From an uncultured Bryobacterales bacterium (GTDB lineage: Bacteria; Acidobacteriota; Terriglobia; Bryobacterales; Bryobacteraceae), in NCBI GenBank assembly GCA_937959285.1, contig CALGAR010000046.1, forward strand, positions 1-64,000: a stretch of DNA of 64,000 nucleotides, read 5' to 3'. Below the pieces are notes generated by a model. That model searched no databases. It saw only the letters and a list, made by a program, of their open reading frames with translations, and was not told the origin of the DNA. Position numbers and translations under genes: made by a program. Below, one piece after another: positions 33,918 to 42,810 of the stretch (positions within the stretch are counted from its first letter, which is position 1; every line of letters starts with the position of its first letter).

Positions 33918-35009
33918 ATGATCACTCGCCGGTGCTTTCTCGGCGGCGCTGCTGTAATCGCAAACGGCTACGGACAGCGTCAGAATGTCGATCAGATCGA
34001 TGTATTCATCGCTGGTCAGGATGGCTTTCACACCTTCCGTATTCCTGCGCTGTTGTCTACGATCCAGGGTTCGCTTCTTGCGTTTTGTGAGGGCCGCAGG
34101 ACCTCAGCGGGAGATAGCGGCGACATCGACCTCGTTGTGAAGCGCAGCAGTGACCAGGGCAGGACCTGGTCGGAGCTGCAAATCGTCGCAGACGGAGGCT
34201 CCGACACGATCGGGAATCCCTGCCCGGTCCAGGATCGGAAGACGGGCCGCATCTGGCTGCCGCTGACACGAAATCCGGGCCATGTCCGGGAAAGTGAGAT
34301 CATCGCGAGATCCGTCACCGAGACTCGTACGGTATGGATCACGTGGAGTGATGACGACGGTGTGACGTGGGCTCCGCTCCAGGAGATTACGGCGTCCGCG
34401 AAGGCTCCCGGGTGGACGTGGTACGCAACGGGTCCTGGGGTGGGAATCCAAACACGGTCTGGACGTCTGATCATTCCGTGCGATCACGCCGAAGCCGAAA
34501 CCAGAGACTTCCACTCTCATGTCATCTACAGCGACGATCATGGCAAGACGTGGCGCCGGGGCGGTGCTGCTGAGGCGAAGACGAATGAATGCCAGGTGGT
34601 TGAGCTGCGCGATGGGTCTTTGCTGCTGAACATGCGAAGCTACCACGGACGGAACCGCCGAGCAATCTGCCGGAGCCGGGACGGCGGATTGACCTGGGAT
34701 CCGCTTACGTTTGACGAGTCGCTCGTAGAACCTGTCTGCCAGGCAAGTCTGATTACGGACCGCAATGTGCTCTATTTTTCGAATCCGGCGGACACGGAAC
34801 GCGTCCGGATGACGCTTCGCGCCAGCTTTGACGAAGGCCGCACGTGGCCTGTCTCACGCGTCCTGCACGAGGGGCCCTCGGCCTACTCCTGTCTCGCTGC
34901 GCTCCGCGGCAACGTCATCGGCTGCCTCTACGAGAGGGGAGATTCGAATCCGTACGAGCGCATCACCCTGGCTCGCGTGCCGAAGTCGCTGCTTTCGCCC
35001 GGGGCTTAG
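33918..35009 (+). CDS. Sialidase-like BNR-repeat glycoside hydrolase, exported
   Basis: 363 aa, GH33-type six-blade propeller. A twin-arginine-like start (MITRRCFLGGAAVIANG) suggests export. The FRIP motif at residues 40-43 carries the Arg of the sialidase arginine triad. Five Asp-boxes are visible: SSDQGRTW (77-84), SDDDGVTW, SDDHGKTW, SRDGGLTW and SFDEGRTW. Full family length. It could act on sialic acids or related ulosonic acids. Only 19 nt behind the ATPase gene, so possibly on the same mRNA. Confidence 0.85.
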   Translation: MITRRCFLGGAAVIANGYGQRQNVDQIDVFIAGQDGFHTFRIPALLSTIQGSLLAFCEGRRTSAGDSGDIDLVVKRSSDQGRTWSELQIVADGGSDTIGNPCPVQDRKTGRIWLPLTRNPGHVRESEIIARSVTETRTVWITWSDDDGVTWAPLQEITASAKAPGWTWYATGPGVGIQTRSGRLIIPCDHAEAETRDFHSHVIYSDDHGKTWRRGGAAEAKTNECQVVELRDGSLLLNMRSYHGRNRRAICRSRDGGLTWDPLTFDESLVEPVCQASLITDRNVLYFSNPADTERVRMTLRASFDEGRTWPVSRVLHEGPSAYSCLAALRGNVIGCLYERGDSNPYERITLARVPKSLLSPGA

Positions 35010-35232
35010 GCAAAAGCGCCTGGCGGAGTAATAGCAGCGGTCAGACGAATTTCCTAGTACTGAGCACTTCAGTGGGGCGCAGTTCCGAAGCGTTGAATCA
35101 GTTAATCTCAAAGATGATCAACAGCGTTACACGGTGATGCAGCGAGCGGGGATCTGTCCTTAAGGATAGATGAGTGATGCTGAAGGGGCTGCTCGTTGTT
35201 CATCCCTCAATGCTCACTGAGTCGGAGGATTC

Positions 35233-36627
35233 TTGCACACTCGTAGGAACTTCGTGGGCCTTCTTGCCGGCGCCAGCGCGGCCCTTGCTCAAAGCCATTT
35301 TCCCGGACTGCCAAACATTGGCGTGAAGGCGGATACCGGTCCCGCGCGATCGGAGTGCGGCATCGGAGCCTTGATGCCATGGGCGGACGCGCTTTGGGCA
35401 GTCACCTACAACTCGCACACTGAGTCAACGGGCACTGGCCTCGGATTGTATCGAATTGACGAAACCTTGCGGGCGGAGCGGGTTCACGTCAGCAACGGCA
35501 CTCATGCCAATCGCCTGGTGCACCGCGAGTCAAATCAGTGCTTCATCGGGCCGTATGCAATCGACATCCGAGGCAATTACAGATTCATTCGCGACTTTAA
35601 GAACCACCGCCTCACAGCGACAATGCGTCATCTTACTGATCCGGCAAACCGGGTCTATATGCTGACGATGGAGGGGCTGCTGTTCGAGGTAGACGTCCAC
35701 TCGCTCAAACCGCGGCTGCTCGTTGACCTTGTGAAGAACATGAGAATTGCCAAACGCCCGCACTTCAAGGGAGGCTTTACAGGGCAGGGGCGCGTCGTCG
35801 TCGCGAATAACGGCTTTTATCAGTACGGCGAGAATGATGCCGGCCTCTTTGAGTGGGATGGCAAGTCGTGGAACCGGCTCAGCGGAAAACCGCACATGGA
35901 GTGCGCAGGCCGAGCCGATATGGGCAATGTCATCTTCTGTACCGGTTGGGACGAGTCGTCTTCGCTATTTTGGGCTCTTGTCAACGGCCGGTGGCAGAAG
36001 TACCGGCTGCCTCGCGCAAGTCACGCGTTCATGCATGCCTGGCAAACCGAGTGGATGCGCATTCGAGAAGTAGAGACCGAACACTTCCTGATGGACATGC
36101 ATGGGCTATTTTTCGAGCTGCAGCCTATCGCCTTTGAGAATGCGATCTGGGGCGTCAAACCGATCTGTCAGCATTTGCGCATCATTCCTGACTACTGCGC
36201 GTTTCGGGGCCTCCTGGCATTAGCTGGGAATCAGACATCTCCCAATGCCGACAACAATCCCGTCGGCGGGCAACCTCAGGCGGGCCTGTGGTTCGGCAAG
36301 ACCGACGACCTTTGGTCCTGGGGCAAACCGGCCGGCTGGGGCGGACCGTGGCGCCGCACGCCAGTGAAAGCCGGAGTCGCGTCCGAACCCTTCCTGATGA
36401 CCGGTTTTGACAAGAAGATGGTACACCTGAAGGCGGATCGCGCCGGAACGATTTTTGACATTGAAATTGACTTCTTAGGCAATGGCGAATGGGAGAAATA
36501 CGAAACCGTTAACCTGGGCACGAGGCAATATGCCCGGCGTATTTTCCCGGATGGATTCTCCGCGCATTGGGTTCGGATCGTTCCCAAAACCACCTGCACG
36601 GCATCGGCTGAGTTCTTCTACACTTAA
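35233..36627 (+). CDS. Exported protein of unknown function, probable beta-propeller
   Basis: 464 aa. The start is TTG with GGAGG five bases upstream; a leader TRRNFVGLLAGASAALAQS looks Tat-type. The body has repeated beta-rich segments with Trp and Gly turns (GLFEWDGKSWNRLSG, SLFWALVNGRWQKYRL and AGLWFGKTDDLWSWGKPAGWGG), as in propeller domains, and a C-terminal jelly-roll-like part (FDIEIDFLGNGEWEKYETVNLG). I do not recognise a characterised family. The 223 bp before it hold a TCCTTAAGGA palindrome (35157-35166). Followed after 30 nt by the S9 peptidase gene. Confidence 0.8.
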   Translation: MHTRRNFVGLLAGASAALAQSHFPGLPNIGVKADTGPARSECGIGALMPWADALWAVTYNSHTESTGTGLGLYRIDETLRAERVHVSNGTHANRLVHRESNQCFIGPYAIDIRGNYRFIRDFKNHRLTATMRHLTDPANRVYMLTMEGLLFEVDVHSLKPRLLVDLVKNMRIAKRPHFKGGFTGQGRVVVANNGFYQYGENDAGLFEWDGKSWNRLSGKPHMECAGRADMGNVIFCTGWDESSSLFWALVNGRWQKYRLPRASHAFMHAWQTEWMRIREVETEHFLMDMHGLFFELQPIAFENAIWGVKPICQHLRIIPDYCAFRGLLALAGNQTSPNADNNPVGGQPQAGLWFGKTDDLWSWGKPAGWGGPWRRTPVKAGVASEPFLMTGFDKKMVHLKADRAGTIFDIEIDFLGNGEWEKYETVNLGTRQYARRIFPDGFSAHWVRIVPKTTCTASAEFFYT

Positions 36628-36657
36628 GGAAAGACTTCTTAAGGTTAAGCCTCAGGA

Positions 36658-38952
36658 ATGATTCGCCACCTGTCCCGTCCTGTAGGTCTGTTGCTTGTTC
36701 TCTCGCTCAGCGCGCAGACCCGTTTCGAACTCACCGTCGACAACATCATGCGCGGACCGGCGCTCTACGGCTACCCTCCGAGGGATGTGCGGTGGTCCGG
36801 CAATGGAGCCCGCGTTTACTTTGAGTGGAAGCAGTACTCCGATCCGCTCCTGAAGGACTTCGACACGTACGTCGTGAACCGCGACGGCAGCGGCCTGCGG
36901 AAGTTGACCGAGGAGGAGGCCAAGCTGGTTCCGCCGGGAAGCGCCGCCACTTCGAAGGACAGAAAGTGGTCCGTGTACACGCGCGACGGGGACTTGTATC
37001 TTTATGAGCGCGCCACGGACACGGCACGCCGCCTCACTCGCACGGTAGAGGCAGAGAGCAATCCACACTTCACCGCCGACGCGCGCAAGATCATCTTCAC
37101 TCGGTCAGGCAACCTGTACTCGCTATCGATCCATGACGGCGTGATCGAGCAGCTCACGGACATCCGTCCCCCTGGTTCGAAGATCGAGGGGGAGGAGGAG
37201 AAGGGAACCGAGAGCCAGGAGCTTCTGAAGAAAGAAGAGCTGAGCTTATTCGAAACGGTGCGCGAGCGCGCAAAGAGGCGGGAGGAGGAGAAGGCTCGCC
37301 GCCGCCGTGACAATCCGCGGAAGCCTTTCGTCCTGCCGGCCAATAGCTCGGTCCGCGAGCTGCAGCTTTCCCCCGACGGCAAGTACGTAATAGCGAGCAT
37401 CCAGGAGAACGCTCAAAAGGCGAAGCGGGCCATGGTGCCCAAATTCGTCACGGAGTCTGCCTACACTGAGCCAGTCGAGACACGCGCGAAAGTTGGTGAT
37501 GAACTGGCCAAGACGCGGATGGCAATCGTTTCCGTGCAGACAGGCGAGTGGAAGTGGATAGAAACCGAACCGAAGGACCGGCCCATTTCGCTTTCGATGC
37601 CAGTCTGGTCGGACGATGGCACGCGAGCCGTGCTTTCGGGGCGAGCCGTCGATAACAAAGACCGGTGGATTTACGCGCTGGATATCGAGGGGGCGAAGCT
37701 TCGGGTCCTGTTCCACGAGCATGACGAGGCCTGGATTCAGGCTCCCGGCCTCTCTAATCTCGGCTGGCTGAAGGACGATCGCACCGTATGGTTTCAGTCC
37801 GAGAAGAGCGGCTACTCTCACATCTACTCGGTTCCGTTCGAGGGCGGCGAAGCCCGCCAGATCACTTCCGGCAAATGGGAGGTGACGGATGCACGGCTTA
37901 CGCCAGATAAGACGACCTTCTATCTCATCACGAACGAAGTTTATCCGGGCGAACGGCATATCTATTCCATGCCGGCCGAGGGCGGAAGCAGGATCAAACT
38001 GAGCGGAATGCCGGGAGCAAGCGAAGACTTTGACGTCTCTCCAGACGGTAAGATGCTCGCTTTCGTCTACTCATATAGCAACAAACCTCCCGAGGTTTAC
38101 TTACAAGAGAACCGTCCCGGGGCGGTGGCAGCGCGAGTCACTTCCTCGCCTGCGCCTGACTTCCATTCCTATCCCTGGATTGCGCCTGAAGTCGTAACGA
38201 TTCCTGCCCGCGATGGAGCGACAATTTATGCCCGGCTCTATAAGCCATCCAATTTCAAAAAGGGCGGTCCGGCCGTCGTCTTCGTGCATGGGGCCGGCTA
38301 TTTACAGAATGCGCACCGGTATTGGTCGAGCTACTCACGGGAGTATCTGTTTCATCACCTCCTCATGGAGCGCGGCTACATCGTCATCGACGCCGATTAC
38401 CGTGCCTCGGAGGGATATGGGCGAGACTGGCGAACCGCCATCTACAGACACATGGGAGGGAAGGACCTCGACGACAACATCGATGCTGCTCGCTGGCTTG
38501 TGACGCATCACGGCGTTGATCCGAAGCGGATCGGAATCTATGGCGGCAGCTACGGCGGCTTCATCACCTTGATGGCGATGTTCACCCAACCCGACGTCTT
38601 CGCGGCAGGTGCTGCTCTCCGCCCCGTGACTGATTGGGCGCACTACAACCACGAATACACTTCCAACATCCTCAATACGCCGCAGAAGGATCCGGAGGCG
38701 TTCAAGAAGTCCTCGCCCATCTACTTCGCTGAAGGCCTCAAGGGCGCGCTGCTGATCTGCCATGGCATGGCGGATGTAAACGTGCATTTTCAGGACTCCG
38801 TCCGGCTGGTCCAGCGTCTGATCGAACTGCGCAAGGAAAACTGGGAGCTGGCCGTCTATCCGGTGGAAGACCACGGGTTTGTGGAGCCCACAAGCTGGGC
38901 TGACGAGTACAAGCGCATCCTAAAGCTGTTTGAGACCAATTTGAAGCGCTGA
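36658..38952 (+). CDS. S9-family prolyl oligopeptidase/dipeptidyl peptidase, exported
   Basis: 764 aa. A signal peptide (LSRPVGLLLVLSLSAQ) precedes a long WD/PD40-like beta-propeller that gates the active site (segments such as LQLSPDGKYVIASIQ and FDVSPDGKMLAFVYS) and a C-terminal alpha/beta hydrolase. The triad is Ser631 in GGSYGGF, Asp706 in GMADVNV and His739 in VEDHGF. A charged insert (residues about 185-220, rich in Glu/Lys/Arg) lies between blades. Likely trims peptides in the periplasm. Confidence 0.92.
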   Translation: MIRHLSRPVGLLLVLSLSAQTRFELTVDNIMRGPALYGYPPRDVRWSGNGARVYFEWKQYSDPLLKDFDTYVVNRDGSGLRKLTEEEAKLVPPGSAATSKDRKWSVYTRDGDLYLYERATDTARRLTRTVEAESNPHFTADARKIIFTRSGNLYSLSIHDGVIEQLTDIRPPGSKIEGEEEKGTESQELLKKEELSLFETVRERAKRREEEKARRRRDNPRKPFVLPANSSVRELQLSPDGKYVIASIQENAQKAKRAMVPKFVTESAYTEPVETRAKVGDELAKTRMAIVSVQTGEWKWIETEPKDRPISLSMPVWSDDGTRAVLSGRAVDNKDRWIYALDIEGAKLRVLFHEHDEAWIQAPGLSNLGWLKDDRTVWFQSEKSGYSHIYSVPFEGGEARQITSGKWEVTDARLTPDKTTFYLITNEVYPGERHIYSMPAEGGSRIKLSGMPGASEDFDVSPDGKMLAFVYSYSNKPPEVYLQENRPGAVAARVTSSPAPDFHSYPWIAPEVVTIPARDGATIYARLYKPSNFKKGGPAVVFVHGAGYLQNAHRYWSSYSREYLFHHLLMERGYIVIDADYRASEGYGRDWRTAIYRHMGGKDLDDNIDAARWLVTHHGVDPKRIGIYGGSYGGFITLMAMFTQPDVFAAGAALRPVTDWAHYNHEYTSNILNTPQKDPEAFKKSSPIYFAEGLKGALLICHGMADVNVHFQDSVRLVQRLIELRKENWELAVYPVEDHGFVEPTSWADEYKRILKLFETNLKR

Positions 38953-39066
38953 GCCCCGCGCACCGCGACTGCGCCTGCGACCTCCACGCCGTCTCGATGC
39001 TGAGATATGCTGTGCCTAATACAGCGGCTGGCTCGGATGGCCTTGCCAATTCAATTGGAGGTCACG

Positions 39067-40326
39067 ATGAATCGAATCTTCACCGGTGCTCTTGCGGCAT
39101 GCCTGCTCGGTTCAACCGTCCAGGCGGAGAACTGGCCTCAGTGGAGAGGTCCGTTGCTGAGTGGCATAAGCAACGAGAAGGACCTCCCTGTCACCTGGAC
39201 TCAAACCGAGAACATTGCCTGGAAGCTGGAAATGCCGGCGTGGAGCGGCGCAACGCCCATCGTCTGGGACAACCACATCTTCCTGAACGTCGCGGAGGGC
39301 GAAAACCTCTACCTGTGGGCGGTCGACCGAAACAAGGGAACGGTCCTGTGGAAGAGGTCGTTTGGCGGCGGCAACGTGAAGATGCAAAAGCAAAACATGT
39401 CGTCTCCATCCCCGGTAACGGACGGCAAAACGGTGTGGTCCATCACCGGCACTGGCATCCTGAAAGCGTTCGATTTCGCAGGCAAGGAGCTGTGGTCCAG
39501 AGATATCCAGAAGGACTACGGCGCCTTCGGTCTCAACCACGGATACGCCTCCTCGCCGCTGCTCCACGATGGGCACCTATATGTCCAGGTGCTCCATGGA
39601 ATGAAGACGGATGATCCCTCTTACATCCTGAAAATTGACGGCAAGACCGGTAAGACGATCTGGAGAGTGGAGCGCCCGACCACAGCGGAGCGCGAATCGC
39701 CGGACTCCTACGCCACACCAATGCTGCTAAAGAACGGCAAGGATCTGGAACTCGTGGTGCTAGGCGGCGACTGCATCACGGGGCATGACCTCGCAACTGG
39801 AAAGGAGCTCTGGCGCGGCGGCGGGCTCAATCCGGATAACAATCCCTTCTATCGCATGGTCGCCTCGCCTGTGGTCTGGGACGGCGTTGTGTATGCTCCG
39901 ACGCGCGTAAAGCCCCTCACGGCTTTCAAGGCCGGCGGCCGGGGCGACATCACGACATCGCACCGGCTGTGGCAATTCAATAACGGGCCCGATGTTCCGA
40001 CTCCCGTGACCGATGGCAAGTACTTCTACTCGATCAACGATCGCGGCATCGTCTATTGCCTGGACGCCAAGACGGGGAAGGAGATTTACGGCGGAAAGCG
40101 AATTAAGCCGGGAACCTACAGCGCCTCTCCGGTTCTTGCCGACGGCAAGATCTACATCACGAGTGAAGACGGAGTCACGACCGTATTGAAAGCCGGGCCG
40201 GAGTTCGAGATTCTCGCCGAGAACAATATGAACGAATACACATTGAGCACCATCGCGGTCTCCGACGGCCAGCTATTCCTGCGAACCGACAAGTATCTTT
40301 ACGCCATTGGGCAGCGCCGCAAGTAG
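39067..40326 (+). CDS. Exported PQQ-type beta-propeller protein
   Basis: 419 aa. A signal peptide (MNRIFTGALAACLLGSTVQA) is followed by ENWPQWRGP, the WPxxRG opening shared by all four propeller proteins in this window. Blades repeat the pattern D-x-x-T/N-G-K-x-x-W (WAVDRNKGTVLWKR, LKIDGKTGKTIWRV, CLDAKTGKEIYG). No Asp or Cys pair of a true quinoprotein dehydrogenase was recognised, so this is more likely a BamB-like or binding propeller. GGAGG lies five bases before the ATG. Convergent with, and abutting, the M61 gene. Confidence 0.88.
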   Translation: MNRIFTGALAACLLGSTVQAENWPQWRGPLLSGISNEKDLPVTWTQTENIAWKLEMPAWSGATPIVWDNHIFLNVAEGENLYLWAVDRNKGTVLWKRSFGGGNVKMQKQNMSSPSPVTDGKTVWSITGTGILKAFDFAGKELWSRDIQKDYGAFGLNHGYASSPLLHDGHLYVQVLHGMKTDDPSYILKIDGKTGKTIWRVERPTTAERESPDSYATPMLLKNGKDLELVVLGGDCITGHDLATGKELWRGGGLNPDNNPFYRMVASPVVWDGVVYAPTRVKPLTAFKAGGRGDITTSHRLWQFNNGPDVPTPVTDGKYFYSINDRGIVYCLDAKTGKEIYGGKRIKPGTYSASPVLADGKIYITSEDGVTTVLKAGPEFEILAENNMNEYTLSTIAVSDGQLFLRTDKYLYAIGQRRK

Positions 40327-42150
40327 CTACGAGGCTGACAGCCAGGCTTCGAGGCGCGCCTTCTGCGCCTCGGTGGCCTGAGGATCGGCCTCGAGCTTCC
40401 ACCGGTCTGCCGGTTCTTTCCCCAGGACAATTTCCAGCCGCATCAGCTTGTCCCGCCGTGCGATGAGGAACGAAACCTTATCGCCCGGCCGGTAGTATTC
40501 CATCCACGATGCCCAGGCGTTCGGCCGCACGCGGTAATCATCGATCGCGAGGATTTCGTCGTCGACATTGAATCCGGCGTCGTAACCCGGCGTTCCGCGC
40601 CGCACTTGGCTAACCAGCAGCCGGCCCTCATCGACCTGCGTCACCAGACCCGTCCATGCTTTGACCGTTTGAGACCGGCCTTCCGGCTTGGCTGCCTCCT
40701 CCGGCTGAAAGCGCAGGCCAAACCATTCCAGTAGCTCTGAGTAATCGAGTTCCTCCGTCGTTTCAAGCACTTTTGCGAACCATTCTTTCAGGCCAGGGCC
40801 GCCGTATTCCGCCGCGGTCTCGCGAAACTCGAGAGGCGTAAAACCGCGGGCGCCTGAGAAGCGCTCGTAGGCGAGCCGCATGACGTCGTCGAGACTGCGC
40901 GCGCCCTGCGTGTTCTTCCGGATGCGAGCGTCGAGCAATAGCCCGACGACCGCGCCCTTCGTGTAGTAGCTGATGGCCGTATTTGGCGAATTCTCGTTCG
41001 GACGGTACTGCTTGATCCAGCTGTCAAAGGAGGACAGCTCGAGGGGCTGCGACAGCCGCCCTGGCGTCGTCTGCAGAGTCCTTATCAGCTGCGAAATCTC
41101 TTCAAGAAACTCATCACGGCGGATCAGCCCCGCGCGGTGGAGAGCAAGGGGCGCATAGTAGCTGGTGAATCCCTCCGAGATCCAGAGGCTCCGCGTGTAG
41201 TTCTCCGCTTCATAGTTGAACGGGCCAAGTTCGACCGGCCGAAGACGCTTGACGTTCCAGGTGTGGAAGTACTCGTGGCTCACCAGCGAGAGCCAGCGGC
41301 GATAGGCTGCTCTGGTTCGGGTTGCCCACCGGGTTGTCATCATGAGGGTCGAGTTTTTGTGCTCCAGGCCACCGGAGGCCTCGCTGATCACGTTGAGAAA
41401 GACATACTTGTCGTAGGGCAGCGAGCCCCACATCCGGAAGTACTCGCGCACGATCTTCTCAACGTCCCTGGCCGACCGTGGACCGTCCCAAACGCCCCCT
41501 TCGCCTTCGTTCACCAGGTAGTGCTTCTTGCCTCCGACTTCGAACTCGTAAATGGCCGGATTGCCCGCGAGGATGGGGGAATCGACCAGTGTGTCGAAGT
41601 CTGCCGCCCGGTAGTGATGCGGTGCGTTCGATGCCGCTGGAAGACCGGTGATGCTGGTCTTCCAACCGGGAGGCAGCTCCAGGCGGACTTCGTGCGGGCG
41701 CGTCTGACCGCCGGCCAGCGTGAGGAATACGGGAGCGCCGTTCAAAACAGCAAAGCTGCTGTCGACCCAAGCCCCCTGTACCGACATCGCGTGGCAATAG
41801 ACGCGGTATCGAACGGTGACGCGAGGCTCGCCTGCCGTTGTCACCCGCCACCGGTTCTTCGCGCGCTTCTCGACCGCCAGCGGCGCTCCCGCTTCGGTTC
41901 GGGCGGTCAGAGCCTCAACGTCTTTCGCATACTCCCGCACCAGGTAGGAGCCGGGAGTCCAAACGGCCATCATGAGCTCTATCTGAGGCTGCCCGCCGGA
42001 GGGGATAAGCGCTTCCACTTCAACATAATGCGTATGCGGGGCGGGGAACCGGAGCGTGTAGCGGATTGGCTGCTCCTGGCCGAACAGCGGGAGCAGAACA
42101 GACCACAGGATGAGCAGCGGTCTCATCTGTCGGAATTTCAGGGTGCGCAT
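40327..42150 (-). CDS. M61-family metallopeptidase with PDZ domain, exported
   Basis: 607 aa. A signal peptide (PLLILWSVLLPLFGQ, from Met1 or Met9) leads into the N-terminal beta domain (VAVWTPGSYLVREYA-like WTPGSYL). The gluzincin site is HEYFH (residues 292-296) with the third ligand Glu326 in SLWISEGFTSYY, as in glycyl aminopeptidases. A PDZ domain occupies about residues 500-585 (RRGTPGYDAGFNVDDEILAID). Releases N-terminal Gly/Ala residues in characterised relatives. Divergent from the chemotaxis operon. Confidence 0.9.
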   Translation of the reverse strand: MRTLKFRQMRPLLILWSVLLPLFGQEQPIRYTLRFPAPHTHYVEVEALIPSGGQPQIELMMAVWTPGSYLVREYAKDVEALTARTEAGAPLAVEKRAKNRWRVTTAGEPRVTVRYRVYCHAMSVQGAWVDSSFAVLNGAPVFLTLAGGQTRPHEVRLELPPGWKTSITGLPAASNAPHHYRAADFDTLVDSPILAGNPAIYEFEVGGKKHYLVNEGEGGVWDGPRSARDVEKIVREYFRMWGSLPYDKYVFLNVISEASGGLEHKNSTLMMTTRWATRTRAAYRRWLSLVSHEYFHTWNVKRLRPVELGPFNYEAENYTRSLWISEGFTSYYAPLALHRAGLIRRDEFLEEISQLIRTLQTTPGRLSQPLELSSFDSWIKQYRPNENSPNTAISYYTKGAVVGLLLDARIRKNTQGARSLDDVMRLAYERFSGARGFTPLEFRETAAEYGGPGLKEWFAKVLETTEELDYSELLEWFGLRFQPEEAAKPEGRSQTVKAWTGLVTQVDEGRLLVSQVRRGTPGYDAGFNVDDEILAIDDYRVRPNAWASWMEYYRPGDKVSFLIARRDKLMRLEIVLGKEPADRWKLEADPQATEAQKARLEAWLSAS

Positions 42151-42252
42151 AGCGAGGTTTTGCCCATTGTAGCGTCAGAACAGCGTGACTTCGTCAGCAC
42201 CTTTCCTCATGCCGGAAGAATTCATAACGATAAGCACTCTGAAGGAGAAGAT

Positions 42253-42777
42253 ATGGCTGCAGTAAGTGTTTCACCTGCCGAGACGCGGCAGGCGTCCAAG
42301 GCGGAAAGCCTCGCCGGCAAGTATCTTACCTTTTCCCTGGGGCGCGAGGAGTTCGCGATTCAGGTGCTGAAGGTGCGGGAGATCATGGGGGTCGAAGAGA
42401 TTACCGCGGTGCCGCAGACCCCGCCGTACGTGAAAGGCGTGATTAACCTGCGCGGCAAGGTCATCCCCGTGGTGGACCTTCGGTTGAAGTTCAAGCTGCC
42501 GGAACTCGAGTACACGCAGCGCACGTGCATTATCGTCGTGCAGATCTCGATGGGAACGACTGTGCTGCCTATGGGGATCATTGTGGACAGCGTCTCCGAG
42601 GTTCTGACCCTTGCTCCAGCCGATATTGAGAACACTCCCGATTTTGGTGCGGGCGTAACCCTTCCGTACGTCATGGGCATGGCGAAGATCAAGGGCAAGG
42701 TGAAGATTCTGCTGGATATTGATCACGTGATGACGGCCCAGGATCTGGAAGGACTCGAAGAGATCTTCAACGCATAG
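42253..42777 (+). CDS. cheW: Chemotaxis coupling protein CheW
   Basis: 174 aa. CheW links receptors to the CheA kinase. Both SH3-like subdomains are present, with YLTFSLGREEFAIQVLKVREIMG, the conserved TPPYVKGVINLRGKVIPVVDLR and the C-terminal VKILLDIDHVM. The start is ATG with GGAG five bases upstream; the open frame extends 372 codons upstream, but only antisense to the M61 gene. First gene of the chemotaxis operon. The 102-bp gap to the divergent M61 gene must hold the operon promoter. Confidence 0.95.
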   Translation: MAAVSVSPAETRQASKAESLAGKYLTFSLGREEFAIQVLKVREIMGVEEITAVPQTPPYVKGVINLRGKVIPVVDLRLKFKLPELEYTQRTCIIVVQISMGTTVLPMGIIVDSVSEVLTLAPADIENTPDFGAGVTLPYVMGMAKIKGKVKILLDIDHVMTAQDLEGLEEIFNA

Positions 42778-42810
42778 CCTCTGGGAGCTGTTGGGTGGGC
42801 TTGAAAGAAG

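Noticed and set aside
41137..42252. 372-codon upstream extension of cheW
   Set aside because: Entirely antisense to the M61 peptidase. CheW similarity and a Shine-Dalgarno both point to ATG 42253.
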